NCBI GenBank assembly: GCA_964411425.1
Contig: CAYPKW010000004.1
Span: 1 to 64,000 of the forward strand
Direction of reading: 5' to 3'
Source of the DNA: CAYPKW01 sp964411425
GTDB lineage: Bacteria; Pseudomonadota; Alphaproteobacteria; Dongiales; Dongiaceae
DNA: 64,000 bases
Shown here: positions 43,141 through 50,085 of the stretch, piece by piece
Position numbering within the stretch: the stretch's first letter is position 1
Layout of the letters: each line of letters opens with the position of its first letter
Translations under genes and position numbers: made by a program
The notes under the pieces: generated by a model
Told to the model about the DNA's origin: nothing
Database searches by the model: none
What the model saw: the letters and a program-made list of their open reading frames with translations, nothing else

Positions 43141-43952
43141 GCGACACGCTGGCCGCGATCTGCGCCGAGAAGCGCCGGCACGTGGCGCGGCGCAAGGCGG
43201 CGCTGCCGCCGGCGGTGCTTCTGCGGCAGGCGCTGGCGGCCGAGCCGCCGCGCGGCTTCGCCGACCGCCTCGCCGCCAGGCTCGCCGCCGGCCATTACGG
43301 CCTCATCGCCGAGATCAAACGCAGCAGTCCGAGCCGCGGCCTCATCCGCGCCGACTTCGACCCGGCGGCGCTGGCCCGTGCCTATGCGACCGGCGGGGCC
43401 GCCTGTTTGTCGGTGCTGACGGACGAAGCATTTTTCCACGGCAGCGACGCGGACCTGGCGCGCGCCCGCGCGGCTGTCGAGTTGCCGGTGCTGCGCAAGG
43501 ACTTCCTGCTCGACCCCTACCAGATCGTCGAGGCGCGGGCGATCGGGGCCGACTGCGTGCTGCTCATCATGGCGGCGCTGACGGACGAGGCCGCGGCGGA
43601 GCTGGAAGGGGTGGCGCGGGAGCACGGCATGGACGTGCTGGTCGAGGTGCACGACGAAGGCGAGCTTGGGCGGGCGCTCAAGCTCGGCGCCAAGCTGATC
43701 GGCATAAACAATCGCGATCTCAAGACCTTGCGAGTCGATCTTGCGACGACTGAGCGGCTCGCGCCGCTGGTGCCGGGCGACCGCGTCGTCGTGGCGGAAA
43801 GTGGTCTCGGCACGCCCGCCGACCTCGCGCGCATGCGCCGCGCCGGGGCGAGCGCATTTCTCGTCGGCGAGTCGCTGATGCGCGAACCCGACGTGGCCGC
43901 GGCGACGCGCCGGCTGCTCGGCGAAGCGCCGCTCGGCCTGGCGGTCTCCTGA
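43137..43952 (+). CDS. trpC: Indole-3-glycerol phosphate synthase
   Basis: Encodes 271 residues, a single TIM barrel without a fused TrpF domain. LIAEIKRSSPSRGLI has the catalytic lysine, followed by LSVLTDEAFFHGS, LRKDFLLDPYQIVEARAIGAD, IGINNRDLKT and VVAESGLGTP. It closes the indole ring. Its stop shares one base with the moaC start (TGATG). Confidence 0.96.
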   Translation: MSDTLAAICAEKRRHVARRKAALPPAVLLRQALAAEPPRGFADRLAARLAAGHYGLIAEIKRSSPSRGLIRADFDPAALARAYATGGAACLSVLTDEAFFHGSDADLARARAAVELPVLRKDFLLDPYQIVEARAIGADCVLLIMAALTDEAAAELEGVAREHGMDVLVEVHDEGELGRALKLGAKLIGINNRDLKTLRVDLATTERLAPLVPGDRVVVAESGLGTPADLARMRRAGASAFLVGESLMREPDVAAATRRLLGEAPLGLAVS

Positions 43953-44428
43953 TGCCCCGGCTCACCCATTTCGACGCCAAGGGCCGCGCCGTCATGGTCG
44001 ACGTCTCGCGCAAGCGGGAGAGCCTGCGCACGGCGACCGCGAAGGGCTCGGTCGTCATGCGCCCGCAAACGCTGGCCCGCATCGCCGAGGGCAGGATGAA
44101 GAAGGGCGACGTGCTCGCGGTGGCGCGCCTTGCCGGTATCATGGCGGCGAAGCGCACGCCCGATCTCATTCCGCTTTGCCACCCATTGCCGCTCTCCGCC
44201 GTCACGGTGGACTTGGCGCTCGACCGCAAACGCGGCGCGGTGGACATCACCGCGACCTGCAAGCTCAAGGGCCGCACCGGGGTCGAGATGGAGGCGATGA
44301 CCGCCGTCGCGGTGGCGGCGTTGACGGTCTACGACATGTGCAAGGCGGTGGATCGCGCCATGCGCCTGACCGATATTCGCCTCGTGCATAAGAGCGGCGG
44401 AAAATCCGGGACTTACGAGGCGACTTGA
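43952..44428 (+). CDS. moaC: Cyclic pyranopterin monophosphate synthase MoaC
   Basis: Encodes 158 residues. MoaC acts with MoaA in the first step of molybdopterin synthesis. MVDVSRKRESLRTATAKGSV, GIMAAKRTPDLIPLCHPLPL with the active-site His, and GVEMEAMTAVAVAALTVYDMCKA are conserved. Linking trpC to moaC and moeA is typical of alphaproteobacteria and not a sign of a joint pathway. The stop overlaps the moeA start by one base. Confidence 0.96.
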   Translation: MPRLTHFDAKGRAVMVDVSRKRESLRTATAKGSVVMRPQTLARIAEGRMKKGDVLAVARLAGIMAAKRTPDLIPLCHPLPLSAVTVDLALDRKRGAVDITATCKLKGRTGVEMEAMTAVAVAALTVYDMCKAVDRAMRLTDIRLVHKSGGKSGTYEAT

Positions 44429-45642
44429 TGCTTTCGGTCGAGGCGGCCAGGGAGCGGATCGTCGGCGCCTTTCGGCCGCTAGGGCAGGAGCGGGTGGCGT
44501 TGAGCGAGGCGCTCGGCCGCGTGCTGGCGGCGGACGTGGCCGCGCGCGTCACCCAGCCGCCGGTCGCCGTTTCCGCCATGGACGGCTACGCCGTCCGCGC
44601 CGCCGACGTGGCGAGAGTGCCCGTGCGCCTCGCCGTGGTGGGCATGGCGCCCGCGGGCGGCGCCTTTAAGGGAGCCGTGCGGGCGGGCGAGGCGGTTCGC
44701 ATCTTCACCGGCGGACCGCTGCCGGCCGGCGCCGATGCGGTGGCGATCCAGGAGAACGCCACCGCCGAGGGCGATCATGTGACGATCAACGAGACCGTCG
44801 CGGCCGGATCATACATCCGCCCGGCCGGCCTCGATTTCCGGGCCGGCGAGGTCGGTCTCAAGGCCGGGCGGCGGATGACGGCGCGCGACATCGGGCTGGC
44901 GGCGGCCATGAACCACCCCTGGCTCGCGGTGCGCCGGCGCCCGCGCGTGGCGGTCCTGGCCACCGGCGACGAGCTGGTGCTGCCGGGCGAACCCATCGGC
45001 GCCTCCCAGATCGTGAGTTCGAACGGCCCGTCGCTAGTAGCCTTCGTGGCGGCTTGCGGCGGCGAGGCGATCCATCTCGGTATCGCCCCCGACGACCGCG
45101 CCGCCTTGCAGGCCATGGCGACGGGTGCGACCGCTGTCGACCTCCTGGTCATTTCGGGCGGCGCCTCGGTCGGCGATCACGACCTGGTGCGTTCGGCCCT
45201 GGGCGAGCGCGGGCTCGAACTCGATTTCTGGCGCGTCGCCATGCGCCCCGGCAAACCGCTGCTGTTCGGCCGCATCGGCGCCACCCCGGTGCTGGGGGTG
45301 CCCGGCAATCCGGTGTCGAGCCTCGTCTGCGCCACCCTGTTCCTCAAACCCGCCATCGACGCCATGCTGGGCGTGGACGAGCCGGCCCGCCCGAATCCCA
45401 CCGCCATCCTCGGCCGCGACCTGGCGGAGAACGACAGCCGGCAGGATTATCTGCGGGCAACGCTCTCGCACGACCGAAAAGGCCGCCTTGTCGCCACCCC
45501 GTTCCCGCAACAGGACAGCTCGGTGCTGTCCCGCCTCGCCTGGGCCGATTGTCTCGTGGTGCGGCCGCCGCACGCGCCCGCCGCCGACAAGGGCACGACA
45601 GTCGAAATCGTGCCGCTCGCCGGCGGCGCCTATTCGATCTGA
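44428..45642 (+). CDS. moeA: Molybdopterin molybdenumtransferase MoeA
   Basis: Encodes 404 residues. MoeA inserts molybdenum into adenylylated molybdopterin. AMDGYAV, GGPLPAGADAVAIQE, VAVLATGDELV, ISGGASVGDHD and GVPGNPVSSLVCATLF belong to the MoeA and MoaB/Mog-like domains. ATG 44428 shares its first base with the moaC stop. In relatives lexA follows directly; here a large RTX gene and repeats intervene. Confidence 0.96.
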   Translation: MLSVEAARERIVGAFRPLGQERVALSEALGRVLAADVAARVTQPPVAVSAMDGYAVRAADVARVPVRLAVVGMAPAGGAFKGAVRAGEAVRIFTGGPLPAGADAVAIQENATAEGDHVTINETVAAGSYIRPAGLDFRAGEVGLKAGRRMTARDIGLAAAMNHPWLAVRRRPRVAVLATGDELVLPGEPIGASQIVSSNGPSLVAFVAACGGEAIHLGIAPDDRAALQAMATGATAVDLLVISGGASVGDHDLVRSALGERGLELDFWRVAMRPGKPLLFGRIGATPVLGVPGNPVSSLVCATLFLKPAIDAMLGVDEPARPNPTAILGRDLAENDSRQDYLRATLSHDRKGRLVATPFPQQDSSVLSRLAWADCLVVRPPHAPAADKGTTVEIVPLAGGAYSI

Positions 45643-45983
45643 AGAAGTATGGTTAACGATTTCTTTGCATGGCTTTATTGCACGATGTCGCGTATACTTG
45701 TGGGTAGATTTGCGTTGACTGCAATGATTCCCCCGGCTTTCAACGGGGGCGCAGGGGGGACGGTTCTTGCCTTTCTCCGATCGTCATGCCGGCGAAAGCC
45801 GGTATCCATTTCGATCGTCCGCGCCGGCGGCGCCATGGGGCCCGCCCTGCCCCGGCTTTCGCCAGGGGCGCCGGGACGACGGTAGGCGCGAACGAATCTT
45901 GATCCTTACGCCACAACTCGGCACCGAACGGGGCGCCGCGTCAACGTAACCGCCGGCGCAGGCCGGCCTTCGGGGAGGACAAC
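45643..45983. other. 341-base spacer between moeA and the RTX gene
   Basis: No gene is supportable here. At 45730-45749 CCCCCG and CGGGGG form a 6-base hairpin that could mark the end of moeA transcription, though no T run follows. At 45782-45882 lies an inverted-repeat element, listed separately. The region just after moeA (45648-45720) is AT-richer than average and may hold the RTX promoter, but no clean -35/-10 pair is seen. Confidence 0.45.
45782..45882. repeat. Inverted-repeat intergenic element upstream of the RTX gene
   Basis: The left arm CGTCATGCCGGCGAAAGCCG faces a right arm containing CCGGCTTTCGCC and ending GGGACGACGG, giving an imperfect inverted repeat over about 100 bases. GGCGAAAGCCGG-type arms are a frequent intergenic repeat in alphaproteobacteria as far as I recall. 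It may be a REP- or MITE-like element. Confidence 0.5.
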
Positions 45984-48900
45984 ATGGCCACCATCACGGG
46001 CACGAGCGGGGACGACACTCTTCTGGCTGGCGGCGTCGGCAACGACTTGATCTTCGGCTCTGGCGGCCACGACACCCTCTTCGGCGACAGCGGCGACGAC
46101 CAGCTCTTCGGCGGCACCGGCAACGACAGCCTCGACGGCTACAAAGGCAACGACACTCTGCTGGGCGGCGCCGGGGAAGACACCCTCGTCGGCGGCAACG
46201 GCAACGACTTCCTCGACGGCGGATCGGGCAACGACGAGCTCTACGGCGGTGCGAACGACGACCGGCTGTTCGGCGGCCTCGGCAACGACACCCTCGACGG
46301 CGGCACGGGCAACGACACGATCACCATCGACGTGTCGGAGGACCATGACGGAGGCGCCGACGTAGCGGTCGATGAGGCCCACGGCGACGAAGACACCGAC
46401 ACGCTTGTCCTCATCGGCACGGTCGGCGGCACGGGGTACGCGTTTGTCGATTTGTCCGCTGGCGACCAAATCGTCTTCATCGGTGGCCCCACGGAGGTCA
46501 ATTCGCAAACCGGCTTCGAGAACGTCGACGCCTCGGGCCTCGGCGGCTTTCTCCGCGCCTTCGGCAACGGTACCCAGAACCACATCATCGGCTCATCGGG
46601 AGACGACTTCATACGAGCCTACGGCAGCGACGATACCATCCTCGGCGGCGGCGGCAACGACTATATCAACGGCGGCGACGAAGATGACAGCATCGATGGC
46701 GGGACCGGTGACGACCTCGTAGATGGAGGTTTTGGCAACGATATCCTAACCGGCGGCGCCGGCAACGACTCCATCTATGGTTACGTGGGTGACGACACCA
46801 TCACCTGGAACCTCGCCACCGGCGGGATCGATAAAATCCTTGCCGGCCCCGACATCGACACCTTGAAGCTCGAAGGCGCGGTGGCCGGCGACGGGGTCGT
46901 GATCGTGGACCTGTCGGATCCGTACGACCAGGTGCTGTCGGTGGGCGGGGCGTTCGAACCCGTCGTGCAGAACGGGTTCGAAAACGTCGACGGCTCGGGC
47001 CTCGGCAGCTCGATGATCGTGCTCGGCGACCCCTTCGGCAACGTGATCACTGGCTCGAACGGCAACGACGTGATCTTCGGCGACGCGGGCGATGACACGC
47101 TGGCCGGCGGCCTCGGCCAGGACACCGTCGTGGGCGGCGAGGACGACGACAACATCACCATGCTGGTGTCGACCGGCAACGTGGACGAGCTGCACGGCGG
47201 CAGCGAGAACGACACGCTCGTGCTTGCGGGCACGGCGCCGGGCACCGGAGTGGTCGTCGTCGACTTGAGCGCCGTCGACCAGATCGCCTCCATCGGCGGC
47301 TCGGCCGAGGGCCTGGAGCAGACCGGCTTCGAGCACGTCGACGCCACGGGCCTCACGGGCCGCGCCAGCATCACCGGCGACGGCGGCGACAATACGCTCA
47401 TCGGCTCGGCCGGCAACGACACGATCGACGGCGGCGGCGGCGCTGACTTTATCGACGGCGCGGCCGGCCACGATTCGCTCGCCGGCGGGACCGGCCAAGA
47501 CACCGTCCTAGGCGGCGGCGGCAACGACACCATCACCATGCTGGTCACGGACCCCGACCAAATCGACGGCGGTGCCGACACCGACACGCTCAAGCTTACA
47601 GGCGTCGTCCCCGGCAACGGGATCGTCCACGTCAACTTGGGCTTCGTCGACCAGGTCGTCTCCATCGGCGGCGTGGCCGACGCCTTGGTTCAGAAAGGCT
47701 TCGAGAACCTCGACGCCTCGGGGCTCGGCAGCTCCCTGCTTGCCTTCGGCGACGACAATCCCAACGTCATCATCGGCTCGTCGGGCGACGACACGATCCG
47801 CGGCAACCTCGGCACGGACACCATCACCGGCGGCGCCGGCAACGACCAGATCATCATGCTCGTGACGGCGGGCGACCGCGACGTGATCAACGCCGGGACC
47901 AACGGCTCGGATACGCTGAAGCTTCTGGGAACAGTGCCGGGCAACGGCATCGTCGTCGTCAACCTCGGCTCCACGACCGACCAGGTAACGTCGATCGGCG
48001 GCTCGTCCGAAACCTTGGCGCAAACGGGCTTCGAGAACCTCGACGCCTCGGGCATCGGCAGCGCGGTCAACGTGCAGGGCAGCAGCGTGGGCAACAACAT
48101 CGTCGGCTCCGACGGCAACGACACCATCAACTCGAACGGCGGCGACGACACGATCGTGGGCGGCCTCGGCCACGACAGCATCAACGCCAACGGCAACAAT
48201 GACAGCGTCTCCGGCGGCGACGGCAACGACACCATCAACGGCGGCGACGGCAACGACACCATCAGCGGCGACGCCGACAACGATAGCCTCATCGGCGGCA
48301 ACGGCAACGACAGCATCGACGGCGGCGCCGGCGTCGACACGATCAACGGCGGCAGCGGCAACGACACCATCGCCTACGATCCGGCCGACACGACCGTGGC
48401 CGGCGGCGACGGCAGCGGCGACTGGCTGATTCTCCCGAATGGTTCGCACACGGTGAATTTGAGCCTGTCGGACCAGGTCACGAGCAGCGGCGGCACCGCT
48501 ACCGGGTTCGAGCACGTCGACGCCACGGCGGTCGCCTTCCCCAACGCCGTCAGCCTGACCGGCAACTCCTCGGCGAACATGCTGCTGGGCGGCTCGGGGT
48601 ACGACTTCATCTCGGGCGGCTCCGGCAACGACACCCTCAGCGGCGGGGCCGGCTCCGATACGATCACGGGCGGCAGCGGAACCGACAGCCTCTCCGGAGG
48701 AGGCGCCGACGGCTTCGAGGACTACTTCGACTTCAACGCCACCAGCGAAACGCCGGTGGGCAGCAGCCACGACGTGATCACCGACTTCGAGTTCGCCAAG
48801 GACTTCATCGACGTCAACACGATCGACGCCAACACCGGCCTCTCGGGCAACCAGGATTTCGTCTTCATCGGCACCGCCGCCTTCAGCGCCGCGGGCCAAA

Positions 48901-49037
48901 TCCGGGCCGTCTCCGACGGCGGGGGCAACACGCTCGTCCAGGGCAACGTCAACAGCAGCCTGGGCGCGGATTTCGAAATCCTTCTCATCGGCATAGTGAA
49001 TCCCGCCGATATCACCGACGCCAACATCATCAACTAA
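45984..49037 (+). CDS. RTX calcium-binding repeat protein with type I secretion C terminus
   Basis: Encodes 1017 residues with no N-terminal signal peptide. Nonapeptide RTX repeats (GGxGNDxLx) fill about residues 8-112 and recur in blocks between six copies of a roughly 60-residue beta-rich module (starting near residues 139, 292, 410, 534, 643 and 813). The last ~110 residues (DYFDFNATSETPVG, HDVITDFEFAKDFIDVN, FEILLIGIVNPADITDANII) match the serralysin-type C-terminal domain recognised by ABC exporters. It should be exported by a type I system and fold on binding calcium. No catalytic domain is visible; adhesin, surface-layer or scaffold roles are possible. GGGGAGG precedes the start. No exporter genes are nearby. 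Confidence 0.88.
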   Translation: MATITGTSGDDTLLAGGVGNDLIFGSGGHDTLFGDSGDDQLFGGTGNDSLDGYKGNDTLLGGAGEDTLVGGNGNDFLDGGSGNDELYGGANDDRLFGGLGNDTLDGGTGNDTITIDVSEDHDGGADVAVDEAHGDEDTDTLVLIGTVGGTGYAFVDLSAGDQIVFIGGPTEVNSQTGFENVDASGLGGFLRAFGNGTQNHIIGSSGDDFIRAYGSDDTILGGGGNDYINGGDEDDSIDGGTGDDLVDGGFGNDILTGGAGNDSIYGYVGDDTITWNLATGGIDKILAGPDIDTLKLEGAVAGDGVVIVDLSDPYDQVLSVGGAFEPVVQNGFENVDGSGLGSSMIVLGDPFGNVITGSNGNDVIFGDAGDDTLAGGLGQDTVVGGEDDDNITMLVSTGNVDELHGGSENDTLVLAGTAPGTGVVVVDLSAVDQIASIGGSAEGLEQTGFEHVDATGLTGRASITGDGGDNTLIGSAGNDTIDGGGGADFIDGAAGHDSLAGGTGQDTVLGGGGNDTITMLVTDPDQIDGGADTDTLKLTGVVPGNGIVHVNLGFVDQVVSIGGVADALVQKGFENLDASGLGSSLLAFGDDNPNVIIGSSGDDTIRGNLGTDTITGGAGNDQIIMLVTAGDRDVINAGTNGSDTLKLLGTVPGNGIVVVNLGSTTDQVTSIGGSSETLAQTGFENLDASGIGSAVNVQGSSVGNNIVGSDGNDTINSNGGDDTIVGGLGHDSINANGNNDSVSGGDGNDTINGGDGNDTISGDADNDSLIGGNGNDSIDGGAGVDTINGGSGNDTIAYDPADTTVAGGDGSGDWLILPNGSHTVNLSLSDQVTSSGGTATGFEHVDATAVAFPNAVSLTGNSSANMLLGGSGYDFISGGSGNDTLSGGAGSDTITGGSGTDSLSGGGADGFEDYFDFNATSETPVGSSHDVITDFEFAKDFIDVNTIDANTGLSGNQDFVFIGTAAFSAAGQIRAVSDGGGNTLVQGNVNSSLGADFEILLIGIVNPADITDANIIN
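46398..48593 (+). repeat. Six tandem modules within the RTX gene
   Basis: Each module begins DTLxLxGxxxGxGxVxVDL, continues DQVxSIGG and ends GFENxDASGLG followed by a variable stretch and GSxGNDTI. DTL-to-GFE distance is 38-39 residues in modules 1-5; module 6 is shortened (DWLILPNG..GFEHVDAT). Starts at residues 139, 292, 410, 534, 643 and 813 give spacings of 153, 118, 124, 109 and 170, the variation being in the number of nonapeptides between modules. Confidence 0.75.
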
Positions 49038-49100
49038 GGCGTCGCGCTCGCCTCCTGCCCCCGTTCCGCCCGCTCGCGGGACGGCGGGCCGGGCGGCGCA

Positions 49101-49263
49101 GGGCAATCGCATTTGCCTGCGATTGGCTTTCCTCCTCTTTCGAGACGCGCCCTCTCGGGCGCTCCTCAAGATGAGGAAAGCCAACAACGAGCCTCATGGT
49201 GAGGAGGCCGCGACAGCGGCCGTCTCGAACCATGAGGCCGCAATCCGCCAAATGCGATTATCC
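49101..49263. mobile_element. MITE-like element between the RTX gene and lexA
   Basis: The ends are 17-base terminal inverted repeats, GGGCAATCGCATTTGCC at 49101-49117 and GCCAAATGCGATTATCC at 49247-49263, matching at 14 of 17 positions. Inside, GCCTCATGGT (49191-49200) and ACCATGAGGC (49229-49238) are perfect 10-base inverted repeats enclosing GGCCGCgacaGCGGCC. The element is 163 bases long and encodes nothing. I saw no clear target-site duplication. Confidence 0.55.
49104..49138 (+). terminator. Possible terminator of the RTX gene
   Basis: CAATCGCA-tttgcc-TGCGATTG forms an 8-base perfect stem (49104-49125) about 66 bases after the RTX stop, followed by GGCTTTCCTCCTCTTT, a loosely T-rich tail. 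It overlaps the left end of the MITE-like element, so the element may supply the terminator. Confidence 0.4.
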
Positions 49264-49284
49264 TGCCGGGAGGCGTTTTTCTCC

Positions 49285-49313
49285 TTGACCTGCCGCTGGA
49301 ACCAAACTAGAAC
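49285..49313 (+). promoter_or_regulatory. lexA promoter with SOS box GAAC-N7-GAAC
   Basis: TTGACC (49285-49290) and TAGAAC (49308-49313) are 17 bases apart and fit a sigma70 promoter. Overlapping the -10 is GAAC-CAAACTA-GAAC (49299-49313), the consensus LexA operator of alphaproteobacteria (GTTC-N7-GTTC on the other strand). It lies 71 bases before the lexA start, so LexA should repress its own gene. Confidence 0.75.
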
Positions 49314-49322
49314 ATGCGTCGA

Positions 49323-49337
49323 GTTGTTGTTTTGTTC
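49323..49337 (+). promoter_or_regulatory. Second, imperfect SOS box before lexA
   Basis: GTTG-TTGTTTT-GTTC differs from the GTTC-N7-GTTC consensus at one position. It lies 9 bases downstream of the first box, a spacing that could allow two LexA dimers to bind side by side. Confidence 0.5.
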
Positions 49338-49383
49338 CAGATGTTGGGGGCGCTGGAAGGCGTTCCCGGAAGCCGGAGGCCAC

Positions 49384-50085
49384 ATGCTCACTCGCAAACA
49401 GCACGAGCTGCTGACGTTCATCAACCGGCGCTTGAAGGACACGGGCATCTCGCCTTCGTTCGAGGAGATGAAGGACGCGCTCGGCCTGAAGTCCAAGTCC
49501 GGCATCCACCGGCTCATCACGGGCCTGGAGGAGCGCGGATTCATCAAGCGTCTGGCGCACCGGGCCCGCGCGCTCGAGGTGGTGCGCCTGCCCGACGACG
49601 TTGCGGTGGGCGCCCGCCAGCCGGAGAGCGGCTTCCAGCCCAACGTCATTCGAGGCGATTTCAGCGGCGCGCTCGCCGGCGCTCCGGTCGGCGAGAAGGT
49701 GGAGAGCATGCAGTTGCCGCTTTATGGCCGCATCGCCGCCGGCACGCCGATCGAGGCGTTGCGCGACAACACCAACTTCATCGCCGTGCCCGGCAGCCTG
49801 CTCGGACGCGGCGAGCACTTCGCCCTCGAGGTCGATGGCGAATCGATGAACGGCGCCGGCATCCAGAGCGGCGACACGGTGATCGTGCAGCGCTGCGACA
49901 CCGCCGACAGCGGCGCCATCGTGGTGGCGCTGATCGACAACGAGGAGGTCACCTTGAAGCGCCTGCGCCGCAAGGGCGACTCGATCGCGCTGGAGCCGGC
50001 CAACCCGACCTTCGAGACGCGCATCTTCGGCCCCGACCGGGTGAAGGTGCAGGGCCGGCTCATTGGGCTGCTGCGGCGCTACTGA
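49384..50085 (+). CDS. lexA: SOS repressor LexA
   Basis: Encodes 233 residues. The winged helix (about 1-70; SPSFEEMKDALGLKSKSGIHRL) is of the alphaproteobacterial kind that reads GTTC boxes. The self-cleavage bond is Ala119-Gly120 in GRIAAGTP, the nucleophile is Ser154 in GESMNG and the general base Lys192 in VTLKRLRR. It represses DNA-damage genes until RecA filaments trigger cleavage. GGAGG lies just upstream of ATG 49384. The gene ends overlapping comEC, which is convergent, by 7 bases. Confidence 0.97.
   Translation: MLTRKQHELLTFINRRLKDTGISPSFEEMKDALGLKSKSGIHRLITGLEERGFIKRLAHRARALEVVRLPDDVAVGARQPESGFQPNVIRGDFSGALAGAPVGEKVESMQLPLYGRIAAGTPIEALRDNTNFIAVPGSLLGRGEHFALEVDGESMNGAGIQSGDTVIVQRCDTADSGAIVVALIDNEEVTLKRLRRKGDSIALEPANPTFETRIFGPDRVKVQGRLIGLLRRY

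Noticed and set aside
46000..48400. Short regularly spaced DNA repeats suggesting a CRISPR array
   Set aside because: The repeats keep a coding frame and encode GGxGNDxLx nonapeptides; spacing and sequence are not those of repeat-spacer units.
47508..49187. Long open frame on the reverse strand opposite the RTX gene
   Set aside because: It arises from the repetitive, codon-biased GGCAACGACAC-type RTX DNA; its Val/Ala-rich translation has no family features and its forward counterpart is clearly real.
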